Below are positions 27,991 through 36,276 of a DNA stretch of 57,402 bases, piece by piece. Made by a program: the position numbers and the translations under genes. The DNA is from a virus: positions 1-57,402 of IMG/VR virus record IMGVR_UViG_3300034418_009574. The stretch is one strand, 5' to 3'. The number at the start of each line of letters is the position of its first letter. Position 1 is the stretch's first letter. The notes under the pieces are model-generated. The model made no database searches, was not told the origin of the DNA, and saw only the letters and a program-made list of their open reading frames with translations.

Positions 27991-30900
27991 TAATCAAATC
28001 CTGGAAAGTTTATTGACTTTTCTGTGGTGGTTACAGGAGACACTACTGTATCTGCAGTATGTACTATTTCAAAATGACTAATCCATTCGTCATTTTCTGG
28101 TCTATCCCACGATAATAAAATTTCAGAGAATGGAGTAGCTTGAGGGCCTTCAAATGAGGCGTGCAGATTTTTAACTGAAGGAATGACATCAGGCTCTTTT
28201 TCTGCATAAGCACTAGGGGGTATAGCTCCTAAGTCATATTCTTTTTCTATTTCTCCGAATTTTTGATTATAGTGCTCCACGGCCGTTACAGCAAATATAT
28301 TTTTAGATTCTTTTGCTATATCTAAAACTTTATACGTTTTTGCTGACCCTAATATTTCGGCCCCGTCTGAATTTATTTCTCGTATAGACCAAATTAAATT
28401 TGCTCGAGGAACCTTATCTAAACTACTAGCTAAGTTAATGGACGATGTTGTAACTGTCCCGGGGTTAGTTATATCTACTTTTTGCACATAAGTTGCAGAA
28501 TGCCAAGACATTTGAAGTAATGTATCTCCAGCAGAACTAGAAAATGCATTTGAAGCTTTACTCTCACTATCTAGACTTGTTAAAATATAGTCTTTGCCAT
28601 TAAAAACATAAGCTTCTGGTATTCTATCGTTAGTATTATAAGTTGTTCCATTTATAGCAATTGATTGAGCTCCGGTATAAAAAGCCGCGGGCTCTGTAAT
28701 TACTAGGTACATTTCATAGTCACTTGTAGAATTAAAAGTTATCTCTCTGTCTAAAACTAAAGAATTAAGAGTCCCTCCACTACTAAGTCTTCCGCCATAC
28801 GAAATTCCATATCGATCTCCATCTTGTACTGTTATTACGTCCCCTGGCCTTATGAAAGCACTACCAAAAGACGTCTTAAATGTAACGACTTCTCTTTGAT
28901 TCTGTGCCGTCCATAGTTTCCACTTTCCCATTCGTATTGCTTGACTTTCAGAAGTACAACCAAAGGCTACTACTTCTTTTGTCCTAATTTGTCCAGTTTT
29001 TGCAATATCTGATTTGTCTTCTATAAGTAGAGGGACTAGCTCATAGTTTGCAGCAGGGTCATTCCAAGTTACAATTATTTGATTAAATTTTGTATTCTCA
29101 GGAGTTCCTTCATACGCAAAACGCCCATCAATAACATTAGCTTTTGTAAAGTTATAAACGGGATCAGAAGGAACATCTTGTACTAAACTTATTTGACCGT
29201 CTAGCCAATAAATTATAGAGGCAAAATTGGTTGCCATATCTTTCAATACTTTATAAATTTCGATCGGCTTAGTAAGAAGTACATTCATTCTATACCGAGG
29301 TTCTAATAATTCTGCCGTTCCTTCCATATCAGAAGGAGCGCTATCTGTAGGACGTATGTACCTAAATTCTGTTCCCACATTTCCATCAGGAGCTCCTATG
29401 TCTGTCCAAGGTATTGCTCCTGTTGTTTTAATTCTATAAAACTCTCCTGTTTTAAAACTAGTAAAACCTGCAATTTTACCTGTACCTACTAGCTCATCAC
29501 AATATCTAGCAATTCTATATAAAGAGTACTTATCGATATCAAACTCAGAAATGTACTGTCCGGCACCATACCTATTATTTGTTACTATATCATAAAAACA
29601 CCAAGCAGGATTATCAGTATAGTGTAAAACTTTTTTAAAGTTTCCTCCCCAAAAATTTTCATACTCGGCTTTGCCCGTATGAGAGTACTCCCGAGGAGTG
29701 TAAGATTCGGGAATTTTTACTAACATTCCGCGCATTTCATAAGTTCTTCTGGGAGCTTTATTATACTGTTTAGAATTAAAAATTGTATTTACTAGTGCTG
29801 TGTATGGGTAGGTGAATTTATCTTTTATGACACATTGAATTTTACTAATTACCGATTCTGCAACCGTATAATAGTCTGTCTTATCATCTTCACTGCCTGC
29901 CGATCTTCCAGTTGAGTAAACAGGTAGCCCTGCACTTCTAGTTTGTCTAGCTACTTGTAGTACAAAAGTATCAAAAGGTCTGAAACTTTCTAAGTCTATA
30001 ATATGTTCATAAGAAATTCCTGCTCTTGTTCTTCCCCAATGTCTAACAGAATTTCCAAATAAATCAACCCAAGGTCCTGTAATTCCATTTGTTGTAAATT
30101 TTATTCTAAATTTGTATATAGCATAACAAGTCAATAGACTTCCATCCTCTTGATTCATTGTATGTAATCCTTGAGGGTAGGTAATCATTAAAGAAATTTG
30201 ATCCATTTCGTTTATTTTTGCATTATTTGCAAAAGCACTTGATGGAATATCTGTAGGATTATTTACAGTATGTGCGTTTAACTCCAGCTGACCTAACCCT
30301 GTTCTATTTACATATCCATTTTCTGGATCGATATTAGGAAGCCCGTGTATATCAAAAATTGTTATTGATTCATTGGTATTTTTGCCGTAGTCTGAAAGAG
30401 TAGGATTATTAGGATCTGGGGCTAATATTTTTAAGTCTGTGGTAATTCCTCCTAAATTTCCTTCTGTAACTACGGCCGCCCCTACAGTGCCTACTTCTGA
30501 TAAAGGCTCTTGTATCAAATAGCCCCTACGTTCTTGCGAATAAAGCCCTTCTACTTTTAAAAAATTACCCGCAGTTCTCCAGCCTCCAGACTGTCGATTA
30601 TAGTAGTCTACCCAAGCGTCTTTTTCGTCGGGCAATAAATAATTTGGTGCATCGTCTACAGTAACTTCATCTGGTAATTCTATCTGGGATTCTTCTTCGA
30701 AATTAAACTGAAGAGAGCTTGTAATTGAAAATATATAATTTCCTGGTTGTGGTTCGTTTTCGGTTACAACACTTTTGTTGTTAGGAATACTAGCAAGAGC
30801 AAACTTTTTAGCAATAAATAGTTTATACTTTTGGGGGTAAATGGCAACATAAGGATTTTTTGGTTCAAATATAATAGTATTTGCAATAGCATATACAGTC

Positions 30901-31487
30901 TGGCCCCCCATAACACTACCAGCATCTGCTGCTACTAAAAAGGCGCGCGAATTTTCATCATTTAAGGTAATCCACCTTTGTATATCTCCGCTTAAATTAT
31001 TTGCTGCATCAGCTGTAATTCTTACTTGATTATTTGCATCTCTTACAGTAGATGTAATATCTAAGTCATCTACGAATAAATAATCAAATAAAATTATACT
31101 TTTTCCGGTTGCATAGTAATCTCCGGTACTGGTATCAATCATATAATCTGGTAGCGTACTCCCACTTGATAAAGTTCCATTTTTACCAGAAAATGCAATT
31201 CTAGTACTAGGATCTATAGCGGAGCCTAATACTCCTTGGGGAGGAATATATCCTAAATATTTTGCATCTTTTACAGGAACATCATCAAAATAAATAGACC
31301 CTGTTCCATTTACCAAACCTGCTACTGGGCCTTCACATATAGCATCAGTAATAGAAATATTTTGTATTACTGTGCCTGACCCAGTTTGAGTAAATACTCT
31401 TTCTGTTTGATTTACATTACCTGAATTATTTGGTCCGCCAATACCTAAATTAAATAGGTAATTCGCACCCCCGATACCATCTGGCAT
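27990..31487 (-). CDS. J: Host-specificity / central tail-tip protein (lambda gpJ-like)
   Basis: An 1165-residue protein occupying the J position at the end of an M-L-K-I-J cluster. Recognisable gpJ features include an N-terminal hub segment (GSGTVIQNISITDAICEGPV) and the conserved central stretch near residues 575-660, with RRTYEMRGMLVKIPE, NPAWCFYDIVTN and LYRIARYCDELV. It forms the tail-tip hub and central fibre in lambda, contacting the receptor and enclosing the tape-measure C-terminus. Lambda gpJ is of similar length. Here the C-terminus breaks off within an FN3 domain (ILLSWDRPENDEWISHFEI, ending INFPGFD), and the remaining strands begin the next gene, which starts in a TAATG overlap. 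Confidence 0.9.
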   Translation of the reverse strand: MPDGIGGANYLFNLGIGGPNNSGNVNQTERVFTQTGSGTVIQNISITDAICEGPVAGLVNGTGSIYFDDVPVKDAKYLGYIPPQGVLGSAIDPSTRIAFSGKNGTLSSGSTLPDYMIDTSTGDYYATGKSIILFDYLFVDDLDITSTVRDANNQVRITADAANNLSGDIQRWITLNDENSRAFLVAADAGSVMGGQTVYAIANTIIFEPKNPYVAIYPQKYKLFIAKKFALASIPNNKSVVTENEPQPGNYIFSITSSLQFNFEEESQIELPDEVTVDDAPNYLLPDEKDAWVDYYNRQSGGWRTAGNFLKVEGLYSQERRGYLIQEPLSEVGTVGAAVVTEGNLGGITTDLKILAPDPNNPTLSDYGKNTNESITIFDIHGLPNIDPENGYVNRTGLGQLELNAHTVNNPTDIPSSAFANNAKINEMDQISLMITYPQGLHTMNQEDGSLLTCYAIYKFRIKFTTNGITGPWVDLFGNSVRHWGRTRAGISYEHIIDLESFRPFDTFVLQVARQTRSAGLPVYSTGRSAGSEDDKTDYYTVAESVISKIQCVIKDKFTYPYTALVNTIFNSKQYNKAPRRTYEMRGMLVKIPESYTPREYSHTGKAEYENFWGGNFKKVLHYTDNPAWCFYDIVTNNRYGAGQYISEFDIDKYSLYRIARYCDELVGTGKIAGFTSFKTGEFYRIKTTGAIPWTDIGAPDGNVGTEFRYIRPTDSAPSDMEGTAELLEPRYRMNVLLTKPIEIYKVLKDMATNFASIIYWLDGQISLVQDVPSDPVYNFTKANVIDGRFAYEGTPENTKFNQIIVTWNDPAANYELVPLLIEDKSDIAKTGQIRTKEVVAFGCTSESQAIRMGKWKLWTAQNQREVVTFKTSFGSAFIRPGDVITVQDGDRYGISYGGRLSSGGTLNSLVLDREITFNSTSDYEMYLVITEPAAFYTGAQSIAINGTTYNTNDRIPEAYVFNGKDYILTSLDSESKASNAFSSSAGDTLLQMSWHSATYVQKVDITNPGTVTTSSINLASSLDKVPRANLIWSIREINSDGAEILGSAKTYKVLDIAKESKNIFAVTAVEHYNQKFGEIEKEYDLGAIPPSAYAEKEPDVIPSVKNLHASFEGPQATPFSEILLSWDRPENDEWISHFEIVHTADTVVSPVTTTEKSINFPGFD

Positions 31488-31503
31488 AAATTTACTCCTT
31501 TAC

Positions 31504-32340
31504 TTAATACTCAAATCTTGGAATAATACTTCGGTCCAAATCAGGCCCACTGGGTGGACGGGTCGGTTGAGTATCTCCACCATCACCCCCTCCATCAGTT
31601 CCTCCGCCATTGCCGCCATCTGTATTTCCGTTATAATTATCTGTGCCTTCCTCATTTGTATTATCGGTATTTGGTGTGGCAGCGTTTAAAGGGTCTCTAT
31701 GAACAAATACAGCAGCTGCATTAGCAGTTTGAAAACTAATTGGCCTCCCTGATATTCTTAACTGCCCGTAAAGCACCGGGACAGGATCTCCTTCAGCAAT
31801 TACTTGTCCCGACCCCTGAAAAAGATAAGTATCCTCTTTTGATGCGCCACCATTATCTGTCGCAGGATCAGGCATCATCATTTCAGTTAATCCCTGCATT
31901 AAAAGTGCTCCCCCAAGAACTGCAAGTCCTAAAGCAGCACCTATTGCTAATCCACTAGCTCCTCCTGCCATAACGGTTGCAAATAATGTTTTTCCTGCTG
32001 CCGCCCCTAAAAACTGCATTCCTGGAACGAATAAAAGTGCTACCATCAAGAAGCCTACAATTGCTTTTACAACTCCTCCAGAACCTGCTGGTATAGCACG
32101 AATTGTCATTGCGCCTGTATCATAGTGAAGCAAAAGCTCGGTCTCATCAGTAATAGGTGTATCATCTACTTCGCAAACAAATTCTATACCTTTTTCCGAA
32201 GATTCTATTAAATATGGACGAAGCTCTGGAAAATTACAATCAAGGCATTTAACAACATCTTGGAAAGAAGATACGTCCATAGTAAATTCTTTTCCGAACT
32301 TTTCGCCTATATCCCCTTCTAAATATATTTTACGCATCAT
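31504..32340 (-). CDS. I: Tail assembly protein (lambda gpI-like)
   Basis: A 278-residue protein in the I position between the K-like and J-like genes. The N-terminal about 75 residues (IYLEGDIGEKFGKEF, FPELRPYLIESSEKG, ITDETELLLHYDT) fit the ubiquitin-like fold of the lambda tail assembly I family. A hydrophobic, Gly/Ala-rich stretch (about 88-150, VVKAIVGFLMVALLF and GLAIGAALGLAVLGG) is also typical. A conserved patch follows (GEPVPV-like GDPVPVLYGQLRISG near 190). The C-terminus is a disordered Gly/Asp/Asn-rich tail. Family members act in tail-tip assembly and are generally not retained as major virion components. Start either of two adjacent ATGs; it overlaps the K stop by 11 bases. Confidence 0.85.
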   Translation of the reverse strand: MMRKIYLEGDIGEKFGKEFTMDVSSFQDVVKCLDCNFPELRPYLIESSEKGIEFVCEVDDTPITDETELLLHYDTGAMTIRAIPAGSGGVVKAIVGFLMVALLFVPGMQFLGAAAGKTLFATVMAGGASGLAIGAALGLAVLGGALLMQGLTEMMMPDPATDNGGASKEDTYLFQGSGQVIAEGDPVPVLYGQLRISGRPISFQTANAAAVFVHRDPLNAATPNTDNTNEEGTDNYNGNTDGGNGGGTDGGGDGGDTQPTRPPSGPDLDRSIIPRFEY

Positions 32341-33022
32341 ATCTATAAACTCCTACAATTGTGGGGGCCCATCTTGGAAACAAAGATTCTCGGCAAGAAA
32401 GACGATGTACTGCATGGTGAAAAAACATATCCTTGCCTATATAAACTCCGCAATGATTTGGTACATCTGACTCCATTTGAAAAATTAATACATCATTTAT
32501 CTGTAATTCTTTTTTATCTACGCGTTTTCCTCCCCATTGCTTTGCCATATCATCAGTAAAATAATTTAAATCTTCTTTCTTCCACCAATTTTCTTCAAAC
32601 AAAGCTCTAGGAGGGATTTCTATATTTTGAGTTTTTAAATAGTCTCTAATAGCTTCGAAACAATCCATTACTCCAAATTTATATTCTCTACCTATTAAAG
32701 GAAATGCTTTTGTGGTTGGTTCTACTATATTTAAATTCATTTCCGAATCAAAAATATAGTAAGGTATTCCCGTACTGTTACATCCGTTTATATCAGATTC
32801 ACTAGGTTCATTACTAGTATTTATATGGTTATGAACTATTCCTAAAATATCTGCTTTTTTAATTACATTTAAATAATCTTTTGAACACATTATAAAATCT
32901 TGATTATTTGTAGCAATATTTTTACAGGGAAACCATTGTTTTTTTCCTTCAACAATTCCTATAATTCCGCAGCCTTCTTTAGGATATTCTTTTGCAAAAT
33001 GTTCTTGTATTTCATCTATCAT
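32330..33022 (-). CDS. K: Tail-tip JAMM/NlpC-P60 bifunctional hydrolase (lambda gpK-like)
   Basis: A 230-residue, two-domain protein. Residues 1-100 form an MPN/JAMM metalloprotease-like domain: Glu16 (KEGCG) and the complete signature His64-x-His66-x7-Ser74-x2-Asp77. Residues 110-228 form an NlpC/P60 domain with Cys121 (VMDCFEA) and His190 (PNHCGVYIG), plus further His at 202-203. All predicted metal and catalytic residues are present, so both activities may be intact. In lambda, gpK works with gpI at the tail tip; NlpC/P60 domains cleave peptidoglycan peptides, consistent with local wall digestion during DNA entry. The start overlaps the L stop in ATGA, implying coupled translation. Confidence 0.92.
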   Translation of the reverse strand: MIDEIQEHFAKEYPKEGCGIIGIVEGKKQWFPCKNIATNNQDFIMCSKDYLNVIKKADILGIVHNHINTSNEPSESDINGCNSTGIPYYIFDSEMNLNIVEPTTKAFPLIGREYKFGVMDCFEAIRDYLKTQNIEIPPRALFEENWWKKEDLNYFTDDMAKQWGGKRVDKKELQINDVLIFQMESDVPNHCGVYIGKDMFFHHAVHRLSCRESLFPRWAPTIVGVYRYDA

Positions 33023-35742
33023 TTAAATTTATTTGTTCCTATAAATCCGCCAAAAGGAAGAGGCAAATAAGTGTCTAAAACTCCAGGGGTACTAGTTGCT
33101 TGAAACCGAACTTTACAAGAGTTTACTCGTTTTCCACAAACATCTATTCTCTTCCAAACGCCTTTTTGAGTATTTGGATTTCTACCCTTGCTCGGATTAG
33201 TTGCCTCCCAAATTCTTATATATCCATCTCCATTATAACCATCAGTAAAACTTATTTCAGTACCTTTTAGTATCGGGCCAAGAAATGCACGACTAAATGT
33301 AATTTTATATTCATATGATAAAACAGTATTACCAGAGGTCATCCCGGGAGTAAGTGTAACATTAGTTACAAGACCTGGAGAATTTAAAGTACTAGGTATT
33401 AAATAATAATTATTTATTTTTGCTAGTATCTGTGCCGCATCGTCAGCTTCCATCCAGTCTCTATTGTACGCAATATATAAATCAAAATCTCCAGCATTAG
33501 CATTTTTGACTACTTTACTATTATAAGTTGTAGGAATATATACTGCGCTTGCTCCAGTAATAGTTTTTACTCTGTCGCCCTCTACATAGGATGTTGTTGG
33601 GCTCCAGTCAGGAAATGTTGCTGCACCTACTATTAACTCATCATTTTCATCAAAAAATAAGTTACCTCTACTATTTAAAGGAAAGGTGCACCCTCCTTGA
33701 CCATTTTCAAAAAAGCCCTGATACTTCCAAGGACAGTATTTACCAATAATATACCTGTTAGGTAGTTTAAACCCTTCCAGATCTAAAGGACTGGCAAGTT
33801 CTAAAGCCATTAAAGGTCCTGTTTCTTGAGCTACTCTATTTATATAATAGGAAGCTTTTGGAAATTCTGTAGGGCGTTCAGGCAGCTGTCCTTCATTGTA
33901 AGTATACTTTAATAGTGTAGTTCTGTATGTTACTTTGCTACCTACTAGATCTTGAGCACTAAAAATACCTTCAGACTCTAAAATATTTATAAGTAATTCT
34001 TCGTCTCTTGTACCATCTCCGTCATTCATAACGGTTCTTGCAATTCCAGGTATATTTGCTAAAGTTAAAGTGGGTCTTGAGGAAGCTCCGCTACTTTTAA
34101 CATCTATACCTTCTATCATTATAGGCATAGCTACATATTCATTTAGTACAGATCCTTTGGAGTCTGGAAAATATATATTGTCTAAAGAGCTCTCGTCGAA
34201 TCCATTGTACAAAAATGCCATGTTTCCTGAAGGTAATTGAATTTCAAATAATTCAATAAAATTATCTCCAATATCCTGATCTTGTACTACCTCTATTAAA
34301 TTTAGTCTGCCATCCTTTTGAACATATCCACTAATAGTCCAAGTATAGCTTGAAGAAGGGCTAAATGTGGGATTAGAGTTTGATCTAAATTCAACTTCGA
34401 ATGTTGATTCTTCAGTACTGTTAAGAAAAGTGATATCAAAATAAGTAATAGTTGTTCCCGTTAAGGGAGAAACATCTGCATTTGTAGTACTTATAACATC
34501 TATTACTCTATACGGATCATTTGGATCATTTTCTAAAATTACCCTAATTACATCCTTTTTATATACTAAAAAGTCATTATAATTTAAAATATCAGGAGTT
34601 AATGTTAGAGAATATATGGAGGGTGCGCCGGTATTTTCGTCGTCTCCTCCTCCGGGTGGAAATGCTGAAATAGCTAGAGAATTACTAGTTATGAACTCAC
34701 TGTATCCATCTCCGTCTGTAAAACTAATTGTTAAAGATAAAGAAGTTCCTAAGTCATAAGCAACTGTTGTATATGTAGCTGCATTTGCTCCTGTTATGGG
34801 GTAGCCGTTTCTATTCCATTGATATTCAAAAGTACCTAGTCCGTTACTGTCTGCAATATTTTCCGTATGAGAAAACTCATATCCAAATCCTACTTGATTT
34901 CCATCAATTGTAACTGTGCCAGTTGCAGCAACATTGGGGGGTACATACTCTTCTACCTCAAAAGTAATTTCATCAATAAAAGTATTCCAGCCCCCAGTAG
35001 TAGAGGCAGAAGCAGTTCCATTAACAAATTGCGGAGTAGTATTATAATGATGAAGTTTTAGAAAATATCTTCCTGGAGGACACGATGCAGTTGGTTGAAT
35101 TTGTACAGCAGTAGTAGTGCTTGTTATAGATACTTGCCCGCTCGTATTTACAAAATAACTAGGATCGATTAAAGTATTTGAGCCGCCTCCACTTACAATT
35201 CTCCACTGAAAAGTTTCAGGAGTAGCTACAGGAGCATCAGAAACATGATAAGGAGTCCAAGTACCTGCTACATAAGGAACAAGACTGGTAGGGGCAGATA
35301 TATTAATAGTTCCACTAGCTCCCTGAAGAATACTAGTTCCTGCAGAATTACCATCCCAGCCAAGAGTAGAAGGAAGCCATAAAATTCTAACAGAAGCTTG
35401 CGCTTTAGTAGTTAACTCATTTCCCGTAGTTGCAGCAGTAAAAAAGTACCACCTAGCATAATGATCATTATTATCAAAATTGGTATAAGTCCAAGTTTTA
35501 TCTTTCTCATTATGATCTAACCACGGAGGATCTGGATCTGGATCATTAGCTGTAGGATCTGAGTTAGGAGAACGTACATAACGTATTTCTTTAACAATAG
35601 CGCCTTCAGTTCCTGTGTATTCTGTTTGTACATTGATAGTGTCTCCGACTTTTGCAATAATTGCGTAGTTATCAGATACATCTGTAGTCGGGGGAACATA
35701 CCCGGGACTATTTAACTCAATGTAATAATCAAATTGACTCAT
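33019..35742 (-). CDS. L: Minor tail protein (lambda gpL-like) with large N-terminal extension
   Basis: A 907-residue protein whose C-terminal half (about 480-907) corresponds to lambda gpL, which is only about 230 residues. The four Fe-S ligands expected of gpL are present: Cys670 (YCPWKYQG), Cys685 (GGCTF), Cys869 (VCGKR) and Cys876 (SCKVRF). The last pair has the 7-residue spacing I recall for lambda. Between the second and third Cys sits an extra segment of about 150 residues containing WSPTTSYVEGDRV, reminiscent of small carbohydrate-binding modules. The N-terminal 480 residues are repeated beta-sandwich, Ig-like domains. It should form part of the tail-tip complex; the extra domains may add surface binding. 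Confidence 0.85.
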   Translation of the reverse strand: MSQFDYYIELNSPGYVPPTTDVSDNYAIIAKVGDTINVQTEYTGTEGAIVKEIRYVRSPNSDPTANDPDPDPPWLDHNEKDKTWTYTNFDNNDHYARWYFFTAATTGNELTTKAQASVRILWLPSTLGWDGNSAGTSILQGASGTINISAPTSLVPYVAGTWTPYHVSDAPVATPETFQWRIVSGGGSNTLIDPSYFVNTSGQVSITSTTTAVQIQPTASCPPGRYFLKLHHYNTTPQFVNGTASASTTGGWNTFIDEITFEVEEYVPPNVAATGTVTIDGNQVGFGYEFSHTENIADSNGLGTFEYQWNRNGYPITGANAATYTTVAYDLGTSLSLTISFTDGDGYSEFITSNSLAISAFPPGGGDDENTGAPSIYSLTLTPDILNYNDFLVYKKDVIRVILENDPNDPYRVIDVISTTNADVSPLTGTTITYFDITFLNSTEESTFEVEFRSNSNPTFSPSSSYTWTISGYVQKDGRLNLIEVVQDQDIGDNFIELFEIQLPSGNMAFLYNGFDESSLDNIYFPDSKGSVLNEYVAMPIMIEGIDVKSSGASSRPTLTLANIPGIARTVMNDGDGTRDEELLINILESEGIFSAQDLVGSKVTYRTTLLKYTYNEGQLPERPTEFPKASYYINRVAQETGPLMALELASPLDLEGFKLPNRYIIGKYCPWKYQGFFENGQGGCTFPLNSRGNLFFDENDELIVGAATFPDWSPTTSYVEGDRVKTITGASAVYIPTTYNSKVVKNANAGDFDLYIAYNRDWMEADDAAQILAKINNYYLIPSTLNSPGLVTNVTLTPGMTSGNTVLSYEYKITFSRAFLGPILKGTEISFTDGYNGDGYIRIWEATNPSKGRNPNTQKGVWKRIDVCGKRVNSCKVRFQATSTPGVLDTYLPLPFGGFIGTNKFK

Positions 35743-36266
35743 GGTTCATAAACTCGTCTAAATTCTGCGGTTAGAGAATGATAACTATGGTACAAATATT
35801 TTATATTATATCCCTCACACACTACTTTTATAGTTTGATTTCCATCATACTCTGGAATAATTATATCAAAGTTTTTTGCTTGATGTACATCTAGAAACTT
35901 TGCTATAAGATTAATATCTTCTTTAGTTCTATTAGAAAAAGATACTCCAAACATATCTCTTTTAGAGTTTGTTCCATCTATAGCTCTTTGTTCATATCCA
36001 TCTCCAAATTTTGCGGTCAAAATATTAAAATTTGAAGCCCTACTTAAACCCCTATCAAAAGTATAGAAAGAATCTGTAAGAGGAACTCCTCCAGATATAG
36101 CATCTGCAGGAACTTTTAGTATAAATATCTCTCCATAAGAGGATGTCCCTCCTGCAGTCCCGGGATCAATGCTCCATGCTCCTATTACGGCATTATATAC
36201 ATATGTTACTCCATTGTATGTATAAGTATCGCCATTTGAAGGACTACCTGGGAAATCTGCTGCCAT
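35739..36266 (-). CDS. M: Minor tail protein (lambda gpM-like) with fused adhesin cassette
   Basis: A 175-residue protein. Residues about 70-175 match the phage minor tail protein M family (FGDGYEQRAIDGTNS, VSFSNRT, IAKFLD, YNIKYLYHSYHSLTAEFRRVYEP), and position just before L agrees. Residues 1-33 (FPGSPSNGDTYTYNGVTYVYN then GAWS) are the same cassette that begins five appendage genes at the left of the window. Finding it on a core tail-tip protein suggests the cassette is a docking or assembly tag and not a receptor-specific element. Lambda gpM is 109 residues, so the extra length is this N-terminal module plus a linker. AAGGAGACTTAA precedes the ATG. Confidence 0.85.
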   Translation of the reverse strand: MAADFPGSPSNGDTYTYNGVTYVYNAVIGAWSIDPGTAGGTSSYGEIFILKVPADAISGGVPLTDSFYTFDRGLSRASNFNILTAKFGDGYEQRAIDGTNSKRDMFGVSFSNRTKEDINLIAKFLDVHQAKNFDIIIPEYDGNQTIKVVCEGYNIKYLYHSYHSLTAEFRRVYEP

Positions 36267-36276
36267 TTAAGTCTCC

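Noticed and set aside
27975-28010. Programmed frameshift joining gpJ and the following fibre
   Set aside because: The -1 frame meets TGA at the junction and there is no slippery heptamer; TAATG coupling or a sequence error fits better.
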